A stretch of DNA of 50,490 nucleotides, from the NCBI GenBank assembly GCA_900472175.1, contig UCHD01000015.1:1-50490 (forward strand), written 5' to 3'. Both the position numbers and the translations under genes were made by a program. Under the pieces are notes generated by a model that was given only the letters and a program-made list of their open reading frames with translations, did not search any database and was not told where the DNA came from. This stretch comes from Hyphomicrobiales bacterium. GTDB taxonomy: Bacteria > Pseudomonadota > Alphaproteobacteria > Rhizobiales > Rhizobiaceae. Of this stretch, positions 40,814 through 50,490 are shown in pieces. Within the stretch, counting starts at the first letter, position 1, and every line of letters begins with the position of its first letter.

Positions 40814-41119
40814 GAGCACTTCTCTCCTTGCGCTGGCGCATCGATATGCGCTCCACAATTCCTCAAAGACCTGACTACAATCCCAATGATACGGCGGCAA
40901 TTCGTAAAAAGTTGCCATTGAATTCTGTTGGATTGTTCACATTACCGGGCCTGTGGCGGACAGAAGGCGGGTAACGGCGGGCATTTTTCTGCCCGCAGCC
41001 GTGCTATCAAAACCTGTCAGTCTTCCTTCGCTCTTTCAGAAAATTTCACTGCCGATGTCGAAGTCAGGCCCACCCGTTCGTCTTTGCCGGTAATGTTCAC
41101 GCAAACAGGAGGAAAGTTC
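40814..41119. other. divergent intergenic region
   Basis: About 306 bases between the leftward GGDEF gene and the rightward VOC gene. It must hold both promoters; no distinct boxes, repeats or RNA could be assigned. Confidence 0.4.
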
Positions 41120-41572
41120 ATGCAGAAGATCACGCCCTTTCTCTGGTTCGACAACAATCTCGACGAGGCAATCGCCTTCTATCTCTCCATTTTCAAGCAG
41201 GCGACGGTGACCTATCAGCAGAAGGGGCCGGACGGAAAAACCTTCACCGCCGCCTTCGAATTGGAAGGCCAGGCATTCATGGCGCTGAACGGCGGGCCAC
41301 ACTACAAGCTGACCCCGGCCGTCTCCTTCTTCATCGCGTGCGCCGATCAGGCGGAGGTCGATCATTACTGGGAGAGGCTGCTGGATGGCGGACAGGCGCA
41401 GCAATGCGGCTGGCTCACAGACCGTTTCGGCGTCACCTGGCAGATCATTCCGGATGCCTTGATGCGGCTGATGAGCGATCCGGACCCGGCCAGAGCCGGA
41501 CGGGTGCGTGACGCGATGATGCGGATGGTCAAGATCGATGTGGCGGGTCTGGAGAAAGCCGCCGCCGGCTGA
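41120..41572 (+). CDS. VOC / PhnB-like (3-demethylubiquinone methyltransferase-like fold) protein
   Basis: 150 residues: starts MQKITPFLWFDNNLDEAIAFY, contains ALNGGPHYKLTPAVSFFIACADQAEVD and CGWLTDRFGVTWQIIP, the complete PhnB-like VOC pattern. Metal ligands typical of active enzymes are not obvious; substrate unknown. Ribosome site AGGAGG. Its 3' end is 6 bases from the convergent ArsR gene. Confidence 0.9.
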   Translation: MQKITPFLWFDNNLDEAIAFYLSIFKQATVTYQQKGPDGKTFTAAFELEGQAFMALNGGPHYKLTPAVSFFIACADQAEVDHYWERLLDGGQAQQCGWLTDRFGVTWQIIPDALMRLMSDPDPARAGRVRDAMMRMVKIDVAGLEKAAAG

Positions 41573-41578
41573 ACCAGC

Positions 41579-41902
41579 CTACCCTTCCAGATCATCCTTC
41601 AACCTGCCGAGCAGGCCAACGGCATGGGCAGCGTAGGGACCGATCCAGCGGTCATGGATATCCTTGATCGGCAAGGCGTTGAGATAATTCCAGCGCTCGC
41701 GCCCCTCGCGCTTGACGATGACAAGATCAGCCGCTTCCAGAACCTTGAGGTGCTGCATCACCGTGCAGCGGTCAAGAGCGGGAAAGCGTGCACAAAGATC
41801 GCCTGTCGTTTGCGGCTGATCTTTCAAGATATCCAGCATGGCCCGGCGGCTGGAGGCGGCCAACGCCTTGAAGATTTTGTCGTTTTTCTCGTCGATTGAC
41901 AT
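41579..41902 (-). CDS. ArsR-family transcriptional regulator
   Basis: 107 residues, winged helix: MSIDEKNDKIFKALAASSRRAMLDILK, recognition helix RFPALDRCTVMQHLKVLEAADLV and WNYLNALPIKDIHDRW. No metal-binding ELCVCDL motif, so it is of the group paired with SRPBCC proteins. Divergent from the SRPBCC gene at 41961, and its probable operator (TTATAACATAA) is between them. Confidence 0.9.
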   Translation of the reverse strand: MSIDEKNDKIFKALAASSRRAMLDILKDQPQTTGDLCARFPALDRCTVMQHLKVLEAADLVIVKREGRERWNYLNALPIKDIHDRWIGPYAAHAVGLLGRLKDDLEG

Positions 41903-41911
41903 GTTGTTTTT

Positions 41912-41922
41912 TTATAACATAA
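41912..41922. promoter_or_regulatory. candidate ArsR operator
   Basis: Palindrome TTAT-AAC-ATAA in the 58-base gap between the divergent ArsR and SRPBCC genes. Confidence 0.45.
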
Positions 41923-41960
41923 TAAGAGTCGGAGCAAGTATAAAGGCAGGAGGAAAAAAC

Positions 41961-42422
41961 ATGGAGCTAAAATTCAGGGTCGCCGGACGCATCGCCAAGC
42001 CGGTCTCGGAGGTTTTCGAGGCGGTGGTCAATCCGGCACAACTGTCGCGCTATTTTACCACCGGCGGCGCCAAGGGCAGACTTGAAACGGGAGCCACCGT
42101 CACCTGGGATTTCCACGATTTTCCTGGCGCCTTCCCGGTCAAGGTCATCGAGGTGATGAAAGACCAGAAGATCGTCTTCCAATGGGCTGCCTATGAAGGA
42201 CCGGGCTCAGACACACCCAAATACGACACCACCGTCACCATGCTGTTCGAGCCCACCGACGATGGCCGCACACTGGTGACGATTGCCGAGGAAGGCTGGC
42301 GCCAGACGCCGGGCGGGCTGAAAGGCTCCTATGGCAATTGCGAGGGCTGGACCGGCGCGCTCTGCGCCATGAAGGCCTGGCTGGAACACGGCATCAACCT
42401 GCGGGAAGGCTTTTACAAGTAA
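41961..42422 (+). CDS. SRPBCC (AHSA1-like) domain protein
   Basis: 153 residues. Helix-grip fold landmarks: FRVAGRIAKPVSEVFEAVVNPAQLSRYF, FPVKVIEVMKDQKIVFQW, TTVTMLFEPTDDGRTLVTIAEEGW and the end WTGALCAMKAWLEHGIN. Paired with an ArsR regulator, a very common rhizobial unit. Hydrophobic ligand unknown. ATG at 41961 follows AGGAGG. Confidence 0.88.
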   Translation: MELKFRVAGRIAKPVSEVFEAVVNPAQLSRYFTTGGAKGRLETGATVTWDFHDFPGAFPVKVIEVMKDQKIVFQWAAYEGPGSDTPKYDTTVTMLFEPTDDGRTLVTIAEEGWRQTPGGLKGSYGNCEGWTGALCAMKAWLEHGINLREGFYK

Positions 42423-42443
42423 CGCGATGCCCGGCGTGGCGGC

Positions 42444-43673
42444 TCAATTCCTCGGGAATCGCCGCGCCCGCCATTGGCTTTTTGGAACCGAACCGCCGAC
42501 CGCGAAACTGAACGCAGTAATGCCGTCGGCTTCCGCGTTGACAGTGCATTTGAAATCGACATCGATCCAGCCCTGCGCGGTCTTATAAGCCGCGCCACTG
42601 GCCGTCATCACCTGACCGGAGATCGGCGATCCGTTGCGCGGATCAAAAAACAGCCCCTGCGGCACGGTATCTTCCCGGGTGCGGCGCACCTGCTCCAGCG
42701 TCTCGATCATGCACATCTGCACGATCCGCCGGTCCCTCGGCAGCTTGCCGAGCGCCTGGCGGACACGCGGATCGGACAGCGTATCGGCGGAATAGAGTTC
42801 CTTTGCCCGCTTCAACTCGGCGAGCGGGCGGCTGGGCCTTGTGTCAGCGCCATCAGCCGAGGCAACCTTCTGCGGATCCGACACGGCAACATCCACCGGC
42901 CGGTCCAGCGGTTTGGCCTGCGGGATCGGTACCGTTTCGATCAGTGCCTCGCCTTCGTTCAGAACCGCGTTGGCATTGGCCGTTTCGGGTAGATTGAGTT
43001 CCGGCAGCTTGGCAGTGGCCGCCGTCTCGGCTGGCTGATCCAGAGGCTTGCGCTGCTGAGGTTCGTTATCCCTCGGCGGCTGTTCACTCGCCAGCGGAAC
43101 GGCGCGCTCAGCGCGTGGTTCGGGCTCGGCCTGTTTCTCGGGTTCCGAGGGACGGTCGCCCCCCGCCTCCTTGCCACCTTCTTTTGCAGCCGATTCCAAG
43201 GCTTGCGGTTGTGCCGTGGCTTTCTCTGCTTTGGCCTTCTGGGCCTCGGCTTTCTCGGCTGCGGCCTTCTGCGCATCCGCCTGCCCTGCCGCAGGCTTGT
43301 CTGCTGCCTGCGGTTCGGCCTTTTCAGCAGGCTTCTCCTCGGCCTTGTCTACCGGTTTTTCCACCGGCTTGGCGTCTTCCGCAGGTTTTGGTTCCTGCTT
43401 CGGTTCCGGTTTCTTTTCCGGTTCCGGTTTCTTCTCGGGCTCCGGCTTTTTCTCAGGTTCCGGCTTTTTTTCTGGCTCTGGCTTTTTCTCCGGTTCGGGC
43501 TTCTTCTCCGGTTCGGGCACCATCTCGACCTTGACCACTTCCTGCTCTTCAGGCTGTGGCGGCATCACCGGCATATCGAAGATCAAAAACGCAGCCGCAA
43601 CGACATGCAGGGCGGCGGAAGCAAGCAGCCCCGCCTTGAATGTGCCCCACCATTTTTCCGAATTCTGCTGCAT
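42444..43673 (-). CDS. DUF930 protein with TonB-like N-terminus and EPEKKP repeats
   Basis: 409 residues. One N-terminal membrane helix (about 12-33) followed by six tandem EPEKKP units (residues 54-89), then an Ala/Lys/Glu-rich stretch (about 110-165) and a C-terminal DUF930 domain (about 290-405) with QMCMIETLEQVRR and DVDFKCTVNAEADGITAFSF. The rigid Pro/Lys-rich spacer is like TonB or TolA, which suggests a periplasm-spanning protein anchored in the inner membrane. Role unknown. Confidence 0.88.
   Translation of the reverse strand: MQQNSEKWWGTFKAGLLASAALHVVAAAFLIFDMPVMPPQPEEQEVVKVEMVPEPEKKPEPEKKPEPEKKPEPEKKPEPEKKPEPEKKPEPKQEPKPAEDAKPVEKPVDKAEEKPAEKAEPQAADKPAAGQADAQKAAAEKAEAQKAKAEKATAQPQALESAAKEGGKEAGGDRPSEPEKQAEPEPRAERAVPLASEQPPRDNEPQQRKPLDQPAETAATAKLPELNLPETANANAVLNEGEALIETVPIPQAKPLDRPVDVAVSDPQKVASADGADTRPSRPLAELKRAKELYSADTLSDPRVRQALGKLPRDRRIVQMCMIETLEQVRRTREDTVPQGLFFDPRNGSPISGQVMTASGAAYKTAQGWIDVDFKCTVNAEADGITAFSFAVGGSVPKSQWRARRFPRN
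43407..43514 (-). repeat. six-copy 18-bp coding tandem repeat (EPEKKP)
   Basis: Six consecutive 18-base units encode EPEKKP in the DUF930 gene, with variable codons between copies. Copy number is likely to vary by slippage or recombination. Confidence 0.75.
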
Positions 43674-43800
43674 GGATGGTGAATAGAACCGGATACTGAC
43701 CGGATCGTGACCGGCGGGACAATGAGACAGGCAGACCAGTGGCCAGCCCCTTTCTCCCTAGCATGGCCGCACCGCCGTTCCTAGCGCGGCGGATGGGCGT

Positions 43801-44172
43801 TCAAGCGTCCGTGATCTCGAAACGATCAGGGTAGAACGCCAGGTGATCGCGGATGACGGCGACGGCATCATACGGCGCCTCATACGACCAGACGGCATTC
43901 TCGAGCCTGGGGCCACCGGCGGTCATGCTGAAATAGGACGCATCGCCCTTATAGGGACAATAGCTGGCGTGATTCGTCCGGTGCAGCAGCGCCATATCGG
44001 CATCCGCGCGGGGAATGTACTGCACGGCCGGATAGGACGCCTCGCGCAATGTCAGCGCGTTCTGGCTGTCGGCAACGACGCTATCACCCAGCCGGACAAC
44101 GACACGGCCGGAATTGCGGCTGATGGTGATCGGATGATTAGGGCCGGGAATCTTCATCGGCTTTTCCGCCAT
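43801..44172 (-). CDS. DUF427 family protein
   Basis: 123 residues: GPNHPITISRNSGRVVVRLGDSVVADS, then YCPYKGDASYFSM and the end VIRDHLAFYPDRFEI, a complete DUF427 fold. Cytoplasmic, function unknown. Ends 128 bases from the DUF930 start and begins 45 bases after the GYD gene. Confidence 0.93.
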   Translation of the reverse strand: MAEKPMKIPGPNHPITISRNSGRVVVRLGDSVVADSQNALTLREASYPAVQYIPRADADMALLHRTNHASYCPYKGDASYFSMTAGGPRLENAVWSYEAPYDAVAVIRDHLAFYPDRFEITDA

Positions 44173-44216
44173 GCGGCTCTCCTCGCAAGGATTTGGTATT
44201 GCCGCCGCAGTATCGC

Positions 44217-44510
44217 CTATCCGAGCGAACTGACAAGCTCCCGGTAGGCCGCCTCCGGAAATGCCTTCAGGGTGCGGGTGCGCACATTGCCGCCCATGCC
44301 CAGCGACAAGGCGAAACGCGCCATTACCGCATCATCCGGCGCTTCGCACACCGCCACCATGTCGTGATCGCCCATGGTCAGATAAAACTCCCTGAACGAG
44401 CCGCCCATGTCCTTCAGCAGCTTCTTTGCCGCATCGAGACGCTTTGGCGCGTCGCGTACATTCTTGACGCCCTGCTCCGTCCAGTTGATCAGCACGATGT
44501 ACATGGTCAT
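44217..44510 (-). CDS. GYD domain protein
   Basis: 97 residues from ATG at 44510 (GGGAG before it): YIVLINWTEQGVKNVRDAPKRLDAAKKLLKDMGGSFREFYLTMGDHDMV, the full GYD dimeric alpha/beta pattern. Function unknown. Lies at the head of the leftward pair with DUF427. Confidence 0.9.
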   Translation of the reverse strand: MTMYIVLINWTEQGVKNVRDAPKRLDAAKKLLKDMGGSFREFYLTMGDHDMVAVCEAPDDAVMARFALSLGMGGNVRTRTLKAFPEAAYRELVSSLG

Positions 44511-44711
44511 GGCACATCTCCCATGCGGCACGGCCTTGAAAACGGCACCGCGATTGATGCCTCCATCTCCCGCCTCATCGGATACGCCGCCCGGCACGGC
44601 GGACGGCCGACTTCAGTCAACGCAACATGTGCAATCGAGGCCCGGAGGTTTTAGCGAGTGCTCAAGTATATTCCTGTCGGCAGAGGCGGACAAGCATGGG
44701 GCAAACTCGCA

Positions 44712-44745
44712 ACAAAAAACCCGGCCAGTTTTGAACTGACCGGGT
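44712..44745 (-). terminator. intrinsic terminator of rpoD
   Basis: A 12-position stem (ACCCGGTCAGTT / AACTGGCCGGGT on the - strand, one mismatch, 3-base loop) is followed by TTTTTTG. It lies about 30 bases past the rpoD stop. Confidence 0.88.
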
Positions 44746-44774
44746 CGGTTTTTTCAGCCGGCAGATGCCGTTGC

Positions 44775-46826
<2,052 letters not shown>

Positions 46827-47276
46827 TTATATCGTCGCTTTCCTTGGACAGCACTCAGCGCGTGCGCGGTGCAAAACTCTTTCGAGGCCTGGGGGCGTCA
46901 ATCGCTCCCACCGCGAATCATTACCCCTGACGTAACGGGATGATCTTTAATTCCTGATTAACCACGGCAGTCACCGCAGTTAAACCGGCGAACTGCGACA
47001 GCAGCGCCGTTTTGTCATCGCTTGCATGATGGATCTGTCCACCGTACCCATTTCACTCACTGTATCAGAAATGGTGATTCCCACAATTTTCGGTCCCGTC
47101 AAGCATTTCCGGTGAAAAACCGTTCAAATCGGCAAAAAAGACTGAATCACGCTCGACGCTTCAACGATTCAGTTCCATGGCCGAAATGTAGGAACTGTTC
47201 ATAGAAAGACAAGGGCCAAGGGAATCTCTGCTTGCAGACGAGGCCCGGCCTCAACCCATGACACGCTCCTCAACCA
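46827..47276. other. rpoD upstream region with candidate promoter
   Basis: 450 bases without a convincing gene. On the - strand CTTGAC (47103-47098) matches the alphaproteobacterial -35 consensus; a -10 some 17-18 bases downstream is not well defined. Confidence 0.35.
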
Positions 47277-47621
47277 TCAAAAACTTCGGCCGTCGACCTT
47301 GGTGATCGTCAGGGTTTCCAGATCGACATCCGGCAAGCAGCGGACATTGACCGCCGTCATCGGGCCGGTCTTGCTCTCTCCCTCGGCATAGGGCGCAATC
47401 CCGCAATTGGCGCAGAAATGATGCTGGATGACGTGCTTGTTGAATTGATAGGTCGATACCGCCGAGGCCGGCGTCTGCAGCCTGAAGTTTTCGCGCGGGA
47501 CGAAGGCGAGAAGGCCGCCGCGGCGGCGGCACATCGAACAATTGCAGTCCATCGCCTGCGTGATCTCGGCCTCGACCTCAAAGGCGATGGCCCCGCAATG
47601 ACAGCTTCCCGAATAGATCAT
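47277..47621 (-). CDS. GFA (glutathione-dependent formaldehyde-activating) family protein
   Basis: 114 residues: zinc-binding motifs GSCHCGAIAFEV, CNCSMCRRRG and HHFCANCG in the correct order. Members use Zn and some bind glutathione; substrate unknown. ATG at 47621 follows GGAGGG. Confidence 0.93.
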   Translation of the reverse strand: MIYSGSCHCGAIAFEVEAEITQAMDCNCSMCRRRGGLLAFVPRENFRLQTPASAVSTYQFNKHVIQHHFCANCGIAPYAEGESKTGPMTAVNVRCLPDVDLETLTITKVDGRSF

Positions 47622-47729
47622 CAAACCCTCCCAAGTCCGGTAGGCTGAGAGATGATGCGGCGGGTGGCGATGTCAAGGTCTTGCCTGCATCGCCACCCAA
47701 AAAGGCACACGCTCCAGAGCCGCGCGCGG

Positions 47730-48428
47730 CTAGGCCATGGCGCCGCCGGTCACCAGAATTTGCGTGCGGTTGGGGACCCGGTTGTAGAGATCGATCACGT
47801 CCTGATTGAGCATGCGCACACAGCCTGAAGACACCGACTTGCCGATCGTCCACCATTCCGGCGAACCGTGAATGCGGTAGATCGTATCCTCGCCATTCTG
47901 GAAGATGTAGAGCGCCCGGGCACCAAGCGGGTTTTTCAGGCCTGGATCCATGCCGCCATTGGCGATGCTGTAGGGTTCAAGATCGGGGCGGCGCGCCACC
48001 ATCTCGTCGGGCGGCGTCCAGCGCGGCCATTTACGCTTGTACTGGATGACGCCGCGGCCCGACCACTCAAAACCCGCACGGCCAAGCCCGACGCCGTAGC
48101 GCATCGCCTTGCCGTTCTCATAGGTGAGGTAGAGGAAATGATTGGCGGTATCGACGACCAGTGTGCCGGGACGCTCGCCAGTGGTGTTGTCGACCCACTG
48201 GCGGCGAAAGCGCGCCGGCACCTTCTGGTACGGAACAGCCGGCAGCGGAAACAGCTCTTCCGGCCGGGCACTGTACATTTCGCTTTCGGCAGTGTTGAGG
48301 ACGACAGGTTTGGCTTCAACCGGGGCGACGACGGGCTGAGCCGTGGTGGCACAGCCGGCAAGTCCGAGCGCGGCAAAGGCGCCGCCCGCCTGAAGGAAGG
48401 TTCGGCGGGACACATTCAAATCAATCAC
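47730..48428 (-). CDS. L,D-transpeptidase (YkuD/ErfK) lipoprotein
   Basis: 232 residues from GTG at 48428. Tat-like twin-Arg signal (SRRTFLQAGG) and lipobox LGLAGC, so probably a lipoprotein. YkuD domain with IHGSPEWWTIGKSVSSGCVRML holding the catalytic H..S(H/S)GC motif (Cys near 206). It makes 3-3 cross-links or attaches proteins in peptidoglycan. Full length. Confidence 0.92.
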   Translation of the reverse strand: MIDLNVSRRTFLQAGGAFAALGLAGCATTAQPVVAPVEAKPVVLNTAESEMYSARPEELFPLPAVPYQKVPARFRRQWVDNTTGERPGTLVVDTANHFLYLTYENGKAMRYGVGLGRAGFEWSGRGVIQYKRKWPRWTPPDEMVARRPDLEPYSIANGGMDPGLKNPLGARALYIFQNGEDTIYRIHGSPEWWTIGKSVSSGCVRMLNQDVIDLYNRVPNRTQILVTGGAMA

Positions 48429-48710
48429 TCGGGACACCTCATCTGCTTGTCGAAGGCCATGGGATTGCCATGCGAAAGCGGCCAATGGAAGCCACTTAAC
48501 GGAAACGTGAACAGCATGTGATGTGGTAAGCGGACATCCCGGAATGCCCTTGCGAACGGTGGTGACCCATGCCCATCTGGCGGGCCTCAGGCGGGCGCAT
48601 GCGGCTTCCCGCGGGACGAAAATTTACCTTCTGATAACCTTCTGCCAGTTCACTAAGGGCTCATTCCCCGCCTGCCAGACAGGCCCATTCCCCTTTTCGA
48701 CGGAGATCAG

Positions 48711-49205
48711 ATGTCCATCAACCGGCATATCCTCGCCGCCCTGGCGCTTGCCAGCACCATCCTTCCAGCTCAGGCACAGCCGGTGATGGTCAAGACGTTC
48801 GGCCATTGGGGTGTCTATTCCTACAACGATAACGGCAAGACCGCCTGCTATGCGCTGACCATGCCGCGCGACATGCAGCCGGCCAGTGTCAATCACGGAA
48901 ACAACTTCCTGCTGGTCGCGCCAAAAGGGGCCGGCGGCTACATGCCGCAAGCCCAGATGGGCTACACCCTGAAGGCCGGATCCGAGGTCACCGCCAAGGT
49001 CGGCAGCGACGTCTTCACACTGACACCGCGCGGAAACGTCGCATGGCTCTCCCGCGAAAATCGCGACAATGCCATGGTCGCGGCGATGAAATCCGGATCG
49101 ACGCTGACGCTTCAGGCCACCTCCAGCCGCGGCACCGATACCCAATACGCCTTTTCGCTTGATGGCGTGACGGCGGCACTGAAAAAGGCACGCGCGTGCC
49201 AATGA
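48711..49205 (+). CDS. ialB: IalB-family invasion-associated secreted protein
   Basis: 164 residues: signal peptide (HILAALALASTILPAQA), then the IalB pattern (KTFGHWGVYSYNDNGKTACYALTMP, FTLTPRGNVAWLS and C-terminal Cys). The family, named in Bartonella, is periplasmic or surface-associated. GGAG lies before ATG; divergent from the L,D-transpeptidase. The next gene follows after 46 bases. Confidence 0.87.
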   Translation: MSINRHILAALALASTILPAQAQPVMVKTFGHWGVYSYNDNGKTACYALTMPRDMQPASVNHGNNFLLVAPKGAGGYMPQAQMGYTLKAGSEVTAKVGSDVFTLTPRGNVAWLSRENRDNAMVAAMKSGSTLTLQATSSRGTDTQYAFSLDGVTAALKKARACQ

Positions 49206-49251
49206 CCGGGCAACGGCAGGCATGCGAACTCTGTGGTGGGAGACGGGACAG

Positions 49252-49803
49252 ATGAAGGCGGCAATCACAATTCTCGCTGTCCTCGCAGCAATGGCGCAAC
49301 CGGTCGCCGCCACCCCCATGAGCGCGAAGCCGGATGGCGCCAATATCACCGCCGGTCGCGGTACCGGACGCGTGACAGGGCTGAAACTGCCCCGTTTCGT
49401 CTCGCTGAAAAGCGACAATGCGCGCATGCGCGTCGGGCCATCGACCGAGTATCCGGTGCGGTTCGTCTATATGGTTGCCGGCTTGCCGCTGGAAGTGCTG
49501 GAGGAATGGGGCAATTGGCGGCTGGTGCGCGACCAGGACGGTTCGTCCGGCTGGATGCACGCGGCATTGCTGTCCGGCCATCGCACCGCCATTGTCGCGC
49601 CTTGGCTGAAACAGGGCGCCAATCTGAGACGTAGCCTCGCACCGAACGCCGAAATTACCGCCCTCATGCAGCCAGGTGTGCTTGTGAAAATCAGCGATTG
49701 CAGCGGCTCGAAATGCCACGTCACCCTGCACCGGCCGCGCCTCAGCGGTTATGTCTCACAGGCCAAACTCTGGGGAGTCTATCCCAGAGAAGTCATCGAA
49801 TAG
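49252..49803 (+). CDS. secreted protein with bacterial SH3-like domains
   Basis: 183 residues: signal peptide (AAITILAVLAAMAQPVAA) then SLKSDNARMRVGPSTEYPVRFVYMVAGLPLEVLEEWGNWRLVRDQDGSSGWMH (SH3-like) and a second degenerate SH3 repeat in the C-terminal half. Periplasmic, presumably cell-wall binding. ATG at 49252 with GGGAGACGGG; ATG at 49222 possible. Likely co-transcribed with ialB. Confidence 0.87.
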   Translation: MKAAITILAVLAAMAQPVAATPMSAKPDGANITAGRGTGRVTGLKLPRFVSLKSDNARMRVGPSTEYPVRFVYMVAGLPLEVLEEWGNWRLVRDQDGSSGWMHAALLSGHRTAIVAPWLKQGANLRRSLAPNAEITALMQPGVLVKISDCSGSKCHVTLHRPRLSGYVSQAKLWGVYPREVIE

Positions 49804-49845
49804 CCCGCAACCCCGTACCGCCTCTCGGCGGTGCGGGAAAAGCCT

Positions 49846-50490
<645 letters not shown>

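Overview
The window looks like a Rhizobiaceae chromosome (Rhizobium/Agrobacterium-like alphaproteobacterium). The evidence is the alphaproteobacterial rpoD, an IalB-type secreted protein, DUF930, SIMPL, YjbQ and DUF1428 genes, an L-threonine dehydrogenase, high GC, and accessory genes of kinds common in rhizobia. No database search was possible, so genus level is inference.

Layout. (1) 1-2874 is a complete IS66-family element with three transposition genes, a DUF6429-type passenger gene and matching terminal inverted repeats; the window starts at its left end. (2) 2875-15.5 kb is an accessory block: two small orphan genes, an AI-2E-family permease, a winged-helix/TPR membrane regulator, a DUF3300-DUF2950 pair, and a run DUF3302 - HlyD adaptor - SulP transporter - PPK2 polyphosphate kinase. 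It ends in a gene-poor stretch carrying att-like debris. (3) 15585-31667 is a 16-kb integrative mobilizable element in the 3' end of a tRNA-Ile2(CAU) gene, bounded by a 19-bp direct repeat. It has a helix-turn-helix replication-type protein, MobC, a relaxase with a second mobilization gene nested in another frame, a VirD4/TraG coupling protein, excisionase-like proteins and a tyrosine integrase, but no type IV secretion genes, so it would need a helper. (4) 31.7-50.5 kb is core chromosome: tRNA, SIMPL, YjbQ, DUF1428, a second HlyD module, an actinobacterial-type methionyl-tRNA synthetase, a GAF-GGDEF-PilZ protein, VOC/ArsR/SRPBCC, DUF930, DUF427, GYD, rpoD, GFA, L,D-transpeptidase, IalB, SH3 and a truncated tdh.

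The cargo of the mobilizable element (20.5-29.9 kb) is visibly AT-richer than its surroundings and is the most interesting part. Two convergent operons face each other. On the + strand a dCTP-deaminase/dUTPase-fold protein with a membrane/coiled-coil tail, in which Thr stands at the expected catalytic Glu position, is followed by a ThyX-like protein whose signature motif is altered. On the - strand four tightly packed genes encode a Dam-type adenine methyltransferase, a calcineurin-like phosphoesterase, an ORC/CDC6-like AAA ATPase and a protein of no family I can name. I propose this as a candidate self/non-self (anti-phage) system, possibly with the nucleotide-enzyme pair as sensor or effector. 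A hipA-hipB toxin-antitoxin pair with a 34-bp palindromic operator and an XRE regulator/membrane-protein pair follow.

A second notable item lies in the core part: the accessory methionyl-tRNA synthetase is preceded by a possible 14-codon leader peptide beginning Met-Met-Met, an intrinsic terminator, and a complementary segment that could form an antiterminator, i.e. a candidate methionine attenuator.
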